DNA of 64,000 bases from Quercus robur (GCF_932294415.1 NC_065537.1:8846349-8910348); one strand, 5' to 3'. Positions 23,301 through 34,000 are shown, counted from the first letter of the stretch. The notes: generated by a model from the letters alone, not told the origin. Numbers and translations: made by a program.

Positions 23301-24111
23301 GCTATTCCGTGACAAAACCCTAAAAACAGACTCTAGACTTAACATGTGAGTTGGGAACAGTTGAACAAAATTCACTCACACCTAACTCTAGAAGCTGTGA
23401 AGCACTTGAATCATATGAACATAATACTCCTGAAACACAACAATACACCATGATCATTGTAAGCAGAAAATTATAAATGCATATGAAACAGGCAGAATGT
23501 GATCAAGCAAAGATGGAGTAAGATACAAACCATGGCTTGATCAACCAAGTGACCACCACAAGTTAGTGATCACAGTGTTCATTCACACTTGGAATGAACA
23601 CAAGGACATACAAGTTAACAAGCGCAAGGCAAGACACTTGTATGCTCAACACTCAACCAATGCATAGCACACAAGGCATATGCATCTAGGAACAATCCTA
23701 CAAGGGCACAAGAGTGACAGTACATAAACCAAAATGCAGAACATTTAGATTAGAGTACTGATTTCAACAAAAGCATAAAGGCTGCATAAGCAAGGTACAT
23801 ACCATAAAGCCTACAAACTATGCATAAAACAATAACCCTAACAGCTTACAAAAGCAAATGGGTACAAACACAGAACATCCTGAATAACATCATCAAAATA
23901 TATTAAAGTTTAAACCAAGAGTATAAGTTATGAATTAGAAACAGCTATACACAAAATACCCAAAAACATAAGCATATATAAACAAAGTTTTTGAATTTGA
24001 TAACTATGACAACTCCCCCTCAACACATTACTCCCCCTTAAGATTTGCTTTTCTGCTTTTCATAATTAATGACATAATTTCTCCCCCTTTTTGACCGGAA
24101 TGGCCAAAGGG
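23301..24111 (-). other. 3' non-coding part of element B
   Basis: There is no ORF of note. On the minus strand a CAAAAAGGGGGAGAAA stretch follows the ORF2 stop (about 24080-24100), and GGGGGAG stretches recur near 24010-24040. Confidence 0.6.
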
Positions 24112-25188
24112 TCACTGGTCATGCTGAGTTGTGAAGCTGTCAAGTTTAGCAGCCAAGACATCAATCTGGTCTTGCATGGCTCTCATCCTGTCAGAGTACT
24201 CAGTTTGGACTGCCCTGATCCCATCAAGCCTTTCCAGAATGATCTGGAAAGCATCTGGAGGTGTATCTGCAGAAGTTGAAGCTCTAGACCTTTTGCCACT
24301 CCTCCTGAGTGTTGAGGTGGATGCATGCCCTGCTGCCTCTGCATCAGTCTCCATTGGGACATCCTCTCCTTCATCACCTTCATCTTCTTCTCCTGGAAGC
24401 CTAACACTGATCCTTTTGCAGGTAAGTTTGTTAATTGCAGAGGGTGTGGACATGTGACTGATGTCTTGAGGGATTGGAACACCCTTCCTTCTAAATATCC
24501 TCATTAGCAAACTGGGAAAGATCAGTTTTGGCCTAGATGTTGTTCTTGTCTCATCCACAATGATGTCAAATATGTGGGAACTTATATCTATGAAGTTCTT
24601 TTCTTTGAGATCCATCAGAAAAATTGCTCTAGCACAATTGATTGTAGTCAATTTCTTAATAGGATAGAGGTTAAACATCATGATTATGGTTAGAACCCTC
24701 ATGTCCACTGGAAAGGCAGTGGTATTCAAACATTTCCCTTCTCTCTGCCCACCTATCCATTGTTGAACTGTTTCAATAGAAACACTCCTATCCTTGAAAT
24801 TGATAAATTCCTCATCATCTAAACCTTCAAGCCCTAGTACATCATCTATGACATGTGCATCCAAAATGAATTCTTTACCTCTAACCCAGCAATTTAACTC
24901 ATTCTCCTTTATCACAGCATTTGAGTAAAATTCCCTAATCAGGGGTTCACACACCAAAGGGAAATCACTCAAAAGCTTTTCCCATCCTCTTCCTTCAAAA
25001 CAGCTGGGAATAAAGGTTTGTCTTAAGTCCTCCAAATCTACAAACCTTTCTTGAATAATTCCTGCATGCAAGAAGTTATCCTTATATCTCTCAAAGTGAT
25101 GGACTGACCTAAATAGTTTAGAATCCATTTTTAATCTCTTGTCAGCCTTCTTTGTAGTAGATTTCTTCTTCTGAGGTGAGGGAGCCAT
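24112..25188 (-). CDS. ORF2 of element B, 'putative plant transposon protein' type, intact
   Basis: The chosen ATG at 25188 (MAPSPQKKKSTTKK) follows directly on a CACAG splice acceptor; the frame is open further upstream only from a GTG. The product is 358 aa. Residues about 3-25 are a basic, nuclear-localisation-like start. Residues about 30-230 resemble the plant domain I recall as Pfam PF20167, with GRGWEKLLSDFP, REFYSNAV and CWVRGKEFILDAHVIDDVLG. Then come an acidic stretch (GEEDEGDEGEDV), a basic patch (RRSGKRSRA) and a C-terminal heptad-like segment (LERLDGIRAVQ...LAAKLDSFTTQ) that may self-associate. It is homologous to the decayed ORF2 of element A and lies in the same position. No catalytic motif is recognised; despite the family name it is not a shown transposase. 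Likely expressed from its own upstream promoter and spliced leader. Confidence 0.8.
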   Translation of the reverse strand: MAPSPQKKKSTTKKADKRLKMDSKLFRSVHHFERYKDNFLHAGIIQERFVDLEDLRQTFIPSCFEGRGWEKLLSDFPLVCEPLIREFYSNAVIKENELNCWVRGKEFILDAHVIDDVLGLEGLDDEEFINFKDRSVSIETVQQWIGGQREGKCLNTTAFPVDMRVLTIIMMFNLYPIKKLTTINCARAIFLMDLKEKNFIDISSHIFDIIVDETRTTSRPKLIFPSLLMRIFRRKGVPIPQDISHMSTPSAINKLTCKRISVRLPGEEDEGDEGEDVPMETDAEAAGHASTSTLRRSGKRSRASTSADTPPDAFQIILERLDGIRAVQTEYSDRMRAMQDQIDVLAAKLDSFTTQHDQ

Positions 25189-25779
25189 CTGTGAACAATC
25201 AGAAAAGGCCACAACAGCATAGACAAATATATGTGCAGAACTAGTCAGTACCATGATTAACAAAGAGATATCATCCACACAAAATAACTATGAACACTTA
25301 AACAATAGGCTACTTAGATCAATCACATGGGAAAACCAAGCCTAAGATAGGAAACACATGAACAACAAGGAGAAACTATCCTAAAGGCAGATAAATGACA
25401 TTGAGACAGATAATGGAAAAATGATATGACACACAAACAGTATTTTGAGCCTAACAGAAGCTCCCAACAGATTAACACAATAAAACATGCAAATTTATCA
25501 CAGTAAAACTCACAACCTCAAAATGAACAAATAGAAACAACTCAACAGCTCAAAGTTCAGATTGAAATAAAAGAAACACTTAGCTAAGCACAAGATGAAG
25601 AGCAATAAGGATATGACTATCATCAACACAAACTATAGCAACAGCATCCACAAGCTAAGCATGAACAAGGAGTAGAAACCGAAACATAAACCCATTTCAA
25701 AATCACAACCATATGCGAAAAATCAAAGGGGAAAAGCACAAAATCAAGTAGAAAAGAGTGTAAAACTGAAAACCCATAC
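25189..25779 (-). other. Predicted leader intron upstream of ORF2 in element B
   Basis: On the minus strand the donor GTTACAG|GTATGG (intron starts 25779) and the acceptor TTGTTCACAG (ends 25189) sit next to the ORF2 ATG. The 591-bp intron would join a CT-rich leader (about 25780-25900, with TTCTCTCTAAACTATCTCC) directly to ATG. Both sites are close to plant consensus. RNA evidence is lacking. Confidence 0.55.
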
Positions 25780-25940
25780 CTGTAACTTGACGATTTTGAG
25801 CTACAAGAATGCAACAATGGAGATTGGAAATGGAAGCACGGAGTGTTTGGGAGGGAGATAGTTTAGAGAGAAGATGAACAGTCACAAAAGTTCGAGGGAA
25901 AACTGAAAAAAGTTTAAAAACTGCTCCTGTTTCTGCCAAA

Positions 25941-26202
25941 CACGCGATTTTCGCGACTTGATTGAGTCGCCACACAGTCGCCAGCTCAAGCCGCCAAAGC
26001 ACACAAGAACAAAATTTTGAAAAATTTTTCTAAGTGTTTTTCGCGACTGGAAGGTCTACCCGCGAGTGAGTCGCGAGCTGAGCCGCGAAAATCTCTGAGT
26101 GAACCTCGCGACTGAACCTTCCACTCGCGAACAAGTCGCCAAAAATGACCAGCGAAGATGCGACTTAGGCTCGCGACTTGACACACCCGCGACTGAGCCG
26201 CC
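25941..26202. repeat. TCGCGA-type motif array upstream of ORF2 in element B
   Basis: About ten CGCGA words, mostly within CTCGCGACT(T/G), CCGCGAGT or GTCGCGAG, are packed into about 260 bp, with near-variants such as AGTCGCC. In such AT-rich, CpG-poor DNA this is a strong anomaly. The same motif recurs in both LTRs of element B and in the solo LTR at 48826-49910, upstream of their TATA boxes. It matches the position of the CTCGAT array in element A. A weak TTTTTAAAC TATA-like site follows on the minus strand at about 25911-25920. Confidence 0.8.
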
Positions 26203-27235
26203 AAAACAGGGCAAAGCAGGATTTTTGAAATATTCAGATTTTTCAAACAAAATACTTTCCAAAAACACCTAAAACACTCAAAAATCTTTTTGGGCTTGAA
26301 TTAACAAAGATTGAGCATGTGAAAACACATTTCATCAAGTACAATCACACAAATGAATAAGGCATTTATTGAACATAAACTTGTGTGTTGTGTGTGGATA
26401 TCAACAATGAGATAGTCCTTCGTCTAATGTGAAGCTTCAATGATCAATTCAACCAAGGCATACACAATTAGCACTAGATCATGTGACCCATCTCAATTAT
26501 AGAAATATGTATATATGACCTCCCACACACCTTGATAGCATAACTTGGAGCTTATCATTTTACTCCACTTTCAATCATAACATTTGATCTTTTTGATCTT
26601 TTGAAGCAATCATCTCTCATTGTGAGAGTGATATTTGACATTTCACTTTAATGAACAAGCCTTTGGCTTTTTGAATAAACATTCACTTTCACATAAGGTC
26701 GCTTACCCTTTTTCCTAGTCGAATACTAGAATGTGCGACAGGCTTTTGCAGCTCAATATCTCTTTTCATTTGGAGATTTACATTTGGTGAGCTCTTTTTA
26801 TAAAAACAAAAAAAAGAGTGGGAAGAGATATAGACACAAGTCTATGCATGTCTCAAGATCAACATAACCATTCACTAATCATTCATGACAAGTTTGAAGA
26901 TCTATTTACAACAATCACATAGATTTCAAGATTTTTCCCACAGAGATATAGGTGCATGAAAACAAGCAATGCTCGAAAATGCACAAAGCCATTAGCACAA
27001 AGGTACAAGGCAAAACAAGTTATGAGACAAAACTCAACAAAGTCAATCAAGCTTTTTGATTTTCTAATTTTTATGTCATTTTTGGATTTTTGACACAAGA
27101 AACAAAAAGATTGATAAAACAAAAAAAATATACACAAGAAGATAAGCAAACAACCAACATCAAAAACAGCAAGCAAACCAAACAAACATTGTCACAAAGC
27201 ATAGGAAGTATTAATGCATGGACATGTTGTAATGC
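26203..27235 (-). other. Non-coding segment of element B between gag and the motif array
   Basis: No pol-derived sequence is recognisable. The segment is AT-rich and positionally equivalent to 18419-19377 of element A. The gag frame ends just where protease would begin in a complete Copia element. Confidence 0.5.
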
Positions 27236-29206
27236 TTATGCATGAGTACCCTTTTTCACCCACACGTCACTTGCGTTTGGGGTAATTTCCTTATAGGATT
27301 GGGTACGGGAGTTAGGGCTTTCAAACCTTCGTGAGAAACTTTCCAAGCAGTTGGTGAATGCACCAATCATCTTCATCACGTTCATCATTCCGGGATCTCC
27401 ATTTTGCTCTCTAGATTGATCACCAGCCCAAGTTCTCCTATCATTTCTGGGTCCTCCTGACCTTTGAGGAGTTGCACTGTTCTTTGCTCTCAGCTTTTGG
27501 CAATTTGGTCGAGTATGCCCTTGAAGTCCGCAATAATGGCACACATAAGTTCCTCTAGGACCTCTTTGTGGTCGTGGACGTGACTTGGCACGAGATTCAG
27601 ACCTGCCCACAGACTGATTACGGGGATTCAGCATCCGTTGGTTCACCAAATTCTTCTTCTCCTCCACCTCGAGCTTCTCACCAGTAAGATCAGCTACAAC
27701 TGGATCTTTTGCCTTTACAAACTTCACTTCTTTAGTGACATTTACAGATGAACTACTTCCTCCGGTATATCCCAATCCGGATTTGTCTGAAAAACTCTTT
27801 TGAGATGATATAACATCATCTAGCTTCTTGGTGGTGACCCTCTCTATTTTAGCATTCGCTTGCACAACCTCATTCTCAAGAAATCTCACTTTTGTGTAAG
27901 CTTCGGACAACTCACCATTTAGTGTTTCAATCTCACATTTGGCCTCCCTATATCGGATTAGGAGACTTTTGTAGTCCTCCTCAGCCTTCTTCATTTTTCT
28001 CACAGCAGCCTTGGCCACCCTTGTGTACTCACCCGACTTCTCCAAGAGTGAGTTATAATTCTCTTGAAGATTTGCTGTGCTTTTATCTTCTTCAGCATCT
28101 GATTCTTCAACAATTCCTAGTGATTCATCATCACTATGTTCTCCAAGGTCTCGCACAAGCAGATTTAACTCATCCGAAGACTCAACATGAGCAATAGTCA
28201 TAAAAGCTGAATAGTTCCCCTCTCCATCACAGCTCTCTTCAGATTCTGAGTCAGATGAATCCGAGTCACTCAAGGTCGTGGCATACACTTTACCTTTCGA
28301 TTTCAAATAATTCGGACATTCCTTCTTAAAATGTCCATGCCCGTTGCATTCAAAACAAGTGACACCTTGTGTGGGTTGGGATTCTTTTCCATCTTTCCTT
28401 TTGAAATCCCTCTTCTCCCTTCCAGAACTTTGGAATTTTCTTTTATCATCAAATTTGCCATTATTTTTGAATTTCAAGAACTTCTTGAAATTTTTGACAA
28501 GGTAAGCTACATCTTTGTCAACCCCATCTTCTCCCGATGAGTCTTGATCTTCCACCTTCTCATTAATGGTCTTTAGAGCTAGAGATTTACTCTTCCGTTG
28601 ATTGGGCAGCGACATCTCATAAGTCTGCAGAGAACCAACCAGCTCCTGTACTTTGATGTCATCAAGGTCCTTGCTCTCTTCAATGGCTGTTACTTTTGCT
28701 CGAAAACTTTCCGGCAATGATCGAAGGATCTTCCTTACAATCTTTGAGTCCTCCGTTTTCTCCCCCAAGTTGAACTTACTGACAACCACCTCATTTAGCT
28801 TTCCATAGAAAGAGTCAAAAGACTCATCCTCACTCATTTTGAGCTCCTCAAACCGAGTGGTCAGCATTTGCAACTTAGTGTCTTTCACTTTCTTCGTGCC
28901 TTCATAGGTGGTTTCCAAAATCTCCCATGCTTCTTTGGCAATGGTAATATGAGAAATCCTGTGAAATTCATCTGGAGACACACCACAGAAAATAGCATTG
29001 AGTGCTTTACTGTTAGCATTAGATGCAGCAAGTGCTGCCTTATCCCATGTGGATTTGGCTGCCTCAGGTTTGGTCCAACCAATCTCAACAGCATCCCAAA
29101 CGGATTCATCAATAGAACATAGAAAGGCTCTCATGCGAACCTTCCAAAAAGCATAATTACTACCGTCAAAATATGGAGGTGCATTAAGGGATTGAGACCT
29201 ATCCAT
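27236..29206 (-). CDS. Intact Copia-type gag of element B (656 aa)
   Basis: The nucleocapsid/gag polyprotein of an LTR retrotransposon packages element RNA in cytoplasmic particles. ATG 29206 (MDRSQSLNAPPYFDGSNYAFW) is the conserved start, about 56 bp downstream of the primer-binding site. Residues about 6-200 are the DUF4219/UBN2 gag region (KEAWEILETTYEGTKKVKD, RKILRSLPESFRAKV). A CX2CX4HX4C zinc knuckle is at C284-C287-H292-C297 and a second at C556-C559-H564-C569. A Ser/Asp/Glu-rich linker and a probable coiled coil (about 380-470) lie between them. The frame ends in VWVKKGTHA and a TAA. In complete Copia polyproteins, as I recall, a WVKK-like segment leads into the protease DSG region, so gag appears cut off there. 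There are no internal stops or frameshifts. It matches the decayed gag of element A throughout. Confidence 0.92.
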   Translation of the reverse strand: MDRSQSLNAPPYFDGSNYAFWKVRMRAFLCSIDESVWDAVEIGWTKPEAAKSTWDKAALAASNANSKALNAIFCGVSPDEFHRISHITIAKEAWEILETTYEGTKKVKDTKLQMLTTRFEELKMSEDESFDSFYGKLNEVVVSKFNLGEKTEDSKIVRKILRSLPESFRAKVTAIEESKDLDDIKVQELVGSLQTYEMSLPNQRKSKSLALKTINEKVEDQDSSGEDGVDKDVAYLVKNFKKFLKFKNNGKFDDKRKFQSSGREKRDFKRKDGKESQPTQGVTCFECNGHGHFKKECPNYLKSKGKVYATTLSDSDSSDSESEESCDGEGNYSAFMTIAHVESSDELNLLVRDLGEHSDDESLGIVEESDAEEDKSTANLQENYNSLLEKSGEYTRVAKAAVRKMKKAEEDYKSLLIRYREAKCEIETLNGELSEAYTKVRFLENEVVQANAKIERVTTKKLDDVISSQKSFSDKSGLGYTGGSSSSVNVTKEVKFVKAKDPVVADLTGEKLEVEEKKNLVNQRMLNPRNQSVGRSESRAKSRPRPQRGPRGTYVCHYCGLQGHTRPNCQKLRAKNSATPQRSGGPRNDRRTWAGDQSREQNGDPGMMNVMKMIGAFTNCLESFSRRFESPNSRTQSYKEITPNASDVWVKKGTHA

Positions 29207-29261
29207 CTCAAAAGGGAGTCAAGGATCACACAACGGTAATGAAACCAATAACAGTGTACCC

Positions 29262-29273
29262 GCTCTGATACCA
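29262..29273 (-). other. Primer-binding site of element B (initiator Met-tRNA type)
   Basis: On the minus strand TGGTATCAGAGC begins two bases after the end of the 5' LTR. This is the standard sequence complementary to the 3' end of plant initiator tRNA-Met. Confidence 0.95.
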
Positions 29274-29275
29274 AT

Positions 29276-30372
29276 TGAAAGTTCAAAAACGTGTACAAAA
29301 CACTTTTGAACGTTTAGACCCCCAAAAAATAACTTAACCAACACAAGCAATATGTCAAACAACAAGTGTGCGGAAACTTAACATATGCTATAATGTGAAA
29401 TAGGTTAAATACTATCTAAGCCATAACATAATAAAATCACAGCAGATAATATAAAGGCAAAGATAGAGAGGAAGGAAGATGCAAACACAAAGACAACACG
29501 CGATGTGTTATCGAAGAGGAAACCGAAGTCCTCGGCGAAAAACCTCTCCGCCGCCCTCCAAGCGGTAATCAATCCACTAGAAAATACAGTTGGGATACAA
29601 GGACAGCAATAGACCCTCCAAGCCTAATCTACCCAGTGCACCTAAGCCCTCCAAGCTTCTTGCTCCAACGAGGTTGCGCCGAACCTTTTTCTTTTCTAGC
29701 TTCCCGGATTCCGCTACTAAACCATAGCATCAACCAATGAAGATTGGCTCCTTCCTAACTGCTTCCCAGAACTCCAAACAACTGTCTCACAGTGATGATG
29801 ATGGTGAGAACCAGGTTTGGTATAATGCCTCTCAAGGATTTGACAATGGAGAGGAAGAGAGTTGAGGAATATGAAGAGACTCTAAGGTAGGGATTGTGTG
29901 TGAAACAATCTTGTTTTTCTTTAGGGTTTCTCTCTCAAAATTCTCTCTGGAAGCTCTCTTTCAATCGTGGGTAAAAGGGGTATTTATACTGGAGTAGGAG
30001 AGGAATGTGAAACGTCAGGTTTTACAAAACAGAGGTGGCTCGCGGCTTGACCTCGCGGCTTGACTAAGTCGCGAGATCCAGTCGCGAGATAACCGTATGG
30101 CCAGTTGTCCTGTTTTGTCTTGTAGTGCTCCAGCTAGCATGACTGTTCATCTTCCAGCATGCTTGGCACGTGTGCAGCTTCTGGCGGCTTGCAGCCGCGA
30201 GTCCCAGCCGCGACTCTCTGTTTTCTTGCACACTCTTGAGCAATCTTCACTCTATCTCACTCACTACCCTTACAACAAACCCACCTAGATACAGGGTTAC
30301 TAAATGCTGAATTACAAGCAAATTTGGCACGGAATAAAGCCAATTAGATGGTTGAATAAATTCAACCTTACA
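29276..30372 (-). repeat. 5' LTR of element B
   Basis: It is 1,097 bp, nearly identical to the LTR at 22179-23287. It has the same CGCGA cluster (about 30040-30215) and, on the minus strand, the same GTATAAATACC TATA box at about 29982-29994. This copy would drive the gag transcript. Confidence 0.92.
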
Positions 30373-30377
30373 GATTT

Positions 30378-31029
30378 CACGCATATCCATATGTATGTGT
30401 TTAGGCTTTTTTCTCTCACAACCCTAGACATATATAAGGATTATTTTAAGGGCCGTCTTAGTGCATGAAACTTGTTGCAAAGGTTTTGTTCAAGCAAATT
30501 GTGACCGGAGACAGAATTTGCCCTAGTTAATCTTTCTCTTGATGAAGCTACCGTTTTTGTACACCATAGGGTTTTGTAACTAAGGAGTTTCTTGATCTTC
30601 ATCATGTAGATGAACTGAAGAACTTTACAGCTAACATCCTTCTCAAGTTGGTAGTTAGTCACGTACTAGGAGTCATACATTGAAAAAAGAGATTGTCACT
30701 ACAGAACAAGTCCAATTGTGTATTGGGATAAGGGTTCAAATGTAGGTTGGTATAAGGTACTGGGATTTCTTTACTTGTAACTACTTGTTGTAATAATAGT
30801 GGATTCTCAGAAATAATGACCTTAAAATCGCCCGATGGGGTTTTTGCCTTAGAGGTTTTCCCCATTTGTAAACAAATCACCGTGTCAACTTTATTTTCCG
30901 TTGTATTTAACTTAGTTGGTGATTTATTTGTGCTACCATGTGTATTGCATGTCAATTGACTTAATTAATTAACTTGACTAATTAATTGGTTAATTTATCA
31001 TAAAAGGTCAGTATATTCTTGACCTATCA
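30378..31029 (+). repeat. 3' LTR of element A, second part
   Basis: It resumes the LTR of element A after the second GATTT (30373-30377), aligning with 5' LTR positions from about 15830 to 16517. It includes the CATATATAAGG TATA box near 30427 and ends GACCTATCA before the ATTTA TSD. Confidence 0.9.
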
Positions 31030-31034
31030 ATTTA

Positions 31035-34000
31035 GAGTCATCTCAACTCAGCAGAAAAGGTGAAATTGCTTGGACCCTACTCATTGTGTATTATAAAAAC
31101 CAAGGAGTTATTTCAATTGACAAATATATGATGGGCTAAACACATGCTAAACGAATAATGCTTAGTACTTTGATATTGTTTTATTCCTTAAACGAAAATC
31201 TTTTAAAAATCAAGATAATTATGATTAGAAAAGAAAAAATTTGGATTGTAGTTTATCATAATTTTGTTTTGGAAAGAATTACTTTATTATTCTTTCTTTC
31301 GACCACAGGATCATCATCGTGTTGTTTTTTCATTAATAATGAACAGTGTTGTCACTTTCTTTTTTTTACTCTTCCCTATGTTCATAAGAAAAGTATGTTA
31401 TTATGATTATCATCCTTATCACAGTTGATGTGACATATTATGGTTAGTGCAAAATAAAAAAAAATGTATAAATAATGAATCTATGTGAAAATAATATTAC
31501 ATCAATCACATGTTCACAACTTATTAAAATTATGAAAATGTGGTAAAAATTAATAGTAAATTGAATTTTTTTTTTTTTTCTTTCTTTCTTTTCTTCTTAA
31601 TAATTTGGTAAAATTCGCATGACAACAGCCATTTTAAAAAGAGAGTTTTTTAAGATAACAGAAAAGAAAGAAAGAAAGAAAGAGAGATGATGACCCTACT
31701 ACAACATTGTGTGATTTTTAACCAAAAGAAAAAACATTGTGTGATTGATTGCCTTTAGTAATTATCTATTCTTTTAAAGGAATTAATTACCTGCGCTTTT
31801 AGTACATGATCCTCATCAATCATACTGGTTTCATAAACATGACTCCTCATTTCAGCCGTACCCAGCAAGGGAGCAGTTATGCAACCACAATTTTGCAAAA
31901 CCAAACCAACCATAATTTATAGGTTTTTTTTTTTTTTTTCTTTTTTGATGGAAAAAGGTAAAATTTGAAAAACGATATGAGAGAGAGGGAGAGATAGATT
32001 ATATGAATAAAAAAACAATAAAATAGGGGTGATATTTAGCAATCTTGTCATTGACTTATTAAAATGTAGCAATCAATTGGATTTCACCCTTGATAAGAGG
32101 TTATAGATGACAAGTAATGACTATCACATATGGTTAATTCTTGTTACATACATTCTGTACACGCTCTTTTATTACTATATGCAATCACAATTTTTGTTAT
32201 AATTATGAAATCATAAAATCATGCTTTGAAAATACGATTTCACACTTTTAATTGAAATCACGTTTTCAAAATACGATTTTAATTGACATGGTATTGTGTG
32301 TCCCATACACATGGTGTGTAACTGTCACTACTCATTACGTATTACCATTAAATTGACAAATTAAGTATATGGATTGTTTCAAATCACCACGTGTTTACAC
32401 TTGGTTTGTCTTCTCTGCCGACCTGAATTTAGTTTGGGGAGTTGATTTTGCCATCTTTGTTTGCACAAATTGTAAAGAAGGCTAGGGGTGCTTTCTAGTA
32501 CAACATATCACTTGACAAACCTATAAAAGGAGGTAAAACTGTGTGGCCAGCTCACAAAACACAGGCAAATCATGATGTTAGCTTTAGAATAAGGTAGTTG
32601 TGATTAGTGTAATGAAGGAGAAAGAGTCGTGCACTTAGGAAGTCATGGAAGTGTATTAAAGTATCTGTTCAATATGTTTGAAGGTTTGTGTGAAATTAGG
32701 AAAGCACCTGAATGCAAATATAATTTTATATATTTCTCCAAGTCTCCTAAGGTCTAATCCCCTAAACATTGAGTTCCTCTTTCATTTTATAAATTTTAGA
32801 GTCCCTAAAAATGTTGCAAAATGAGAGAAAACTTGTGGTATCTGTTGGGCATTATTTACTTGCTTTGAGCAATGAAAGCTTGAAAGGAGTAGGTTGTTAC
32901 TGATTTTCCTCAAGCTTAGGCTACCAGGTCGCCAAAGGCCATGTACATTGCTTCTCTAAAAGAAAATTGACTATCCTAATTTGCCGAATTAGAGGATAAT
33001 GACTATCAACATTTTGATTGAATCCTGTATTGGGAGCAAAAAAGTATATTTGTATATATGTTAATTGAATAGATTTTTGGTTCTTCCATGAGTGATGGGT
33101 TTTGTACATTAAACTCAACATGAGCTCCATAGTTCTTCAAATGTTCCAATCCTAGTATAGAGACTTCTCATGGGCCCAAAGCTGGTGCGAAATGACTCTT
33201 TTGCCCACCAATCCACATCTCCAAATTAGCCTTTTGTTAGGTTTCACCTTCTCCTATGTGGGCTTGGTCCACACAGAAAGCATGGGGAAGAGTGTTGTTT
33301 GATTATTACCCTAGTGTTCTTTGATGTAACATTGGGCCTAGTAGGCCTTACCTGGCCATTTTGCCAGCATAGCTAGCCTTTTTAACTCTAAAGGCCACAA
33401 TAGTGGGTCTTTGGGTTAGACCTTGTGAGCCCAATTTTTTAACCAGTCAGAGAATTCGGCCGGATGCATGGGCTTCTTTCACGGGTTTTCGGGCCTGAGT
33501 TTTTCTGGAAAGATTGTGCTTGTGGGCTCATTTCATTTGTAACTCCAAAACGCCCGGCCAAGAGGGATCAACAGGAAAATTACGCCACCACAAAATCACT
33601 TACTAAAACTTGCAAGAGTTAAGCCATTTTGGATATACATCACTGTAAGTTTTTTTTAAAAACCTTCTTCACTCTTCCCGTGTGTGTGTTAAAAATACTT
33701 AATATTCTAAAAAAAAAAAAAAAACATATTACAAGAATTTTATGAAGTTTAAGTTGGGAGGCTTTTGTCCTGCATGATTCTGAGTCGTAACTTAGATCTC
33801 CAAGCCTTCTGTTCCAAGAGGCCCATGACTGTCAGTACCATCTAGGTTCATAGTTTTTTATACATCTATGGAGGCAAAAGGTCAAGTATTCTGGCCTCTT
33901 TTTGAATTCTAATAAATTTGAGCATTTTTTTAATAAAAAAATTATAGAAGATACACAACATAATTTCTTTTTTTTTTTTTTTTTTGAGATTTGATACACA

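Larger units (their letters stand above)
22179..30372 (-). mobile_element. Young, structurally intact pol-less Copia-type element B
   Basis: Two LTRs (TGTAAGG...CTTTCA on the minus strand) enclose a canonical primer-binding site, an uninterrupted gag, a second intact ORF and a polypurine tract. The 5-bp TSD GATTT lies at 22174-22178 and 30373-30377. By eye the LTRs differ by seven substitutions and one 12-bp indel over about 1,100 bp, so the insertion is recent. It has no protease, integrase or reverse transcriptase, so it would need enzymes from another Copia element. It sits inside the 3' LTR of element A. A solo LTR of the same family is at 48826-49910. Confidence 0.92.
15286..31029 (+). 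mobile_element. Copia-type LTR element A, old, pol-less, split by element B
   Basis: The first LTR begins TGTTAGGACATATG and the last ends GACCTATCA. ATTTA flanks the whole at 15281-15285 and 31030-31034 as a 5-bp TSD. The order is 5' LTR, decayed gag, non-coding segment, motif array, internal promoter-like segment, decayed second ORF, polypurine tract, 3' LTR. No protease, integrase or reverse transcriptase is present. The expected primer-binding site next to the 5' LTR is not visible. Removing nested element B and the MITE leaves about 7.3 kb of native element. Multiple stops and well-diverged LTRs show it is old and immobile. Confidence 0.85.

Noticed and set aside
24112..25278. 388-aa reading of ORF2 beginning at 25278
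   Set aside because: The first codon is GTG and the extra 30 residues are intron-like; the ATG at 25188 directly after a splice acceptor is the better start.
28331..29122. Plus-strand ORFs opposite the gag of element B
   Set aside because: Antisense shadows of the intact gag frame.
32921..33130. Minus-strand ORF considered as a Copia RNase H remnant
   Set aside because: No conserved RNase H or reverse-transcriptase motif could be confirmed in any frame.
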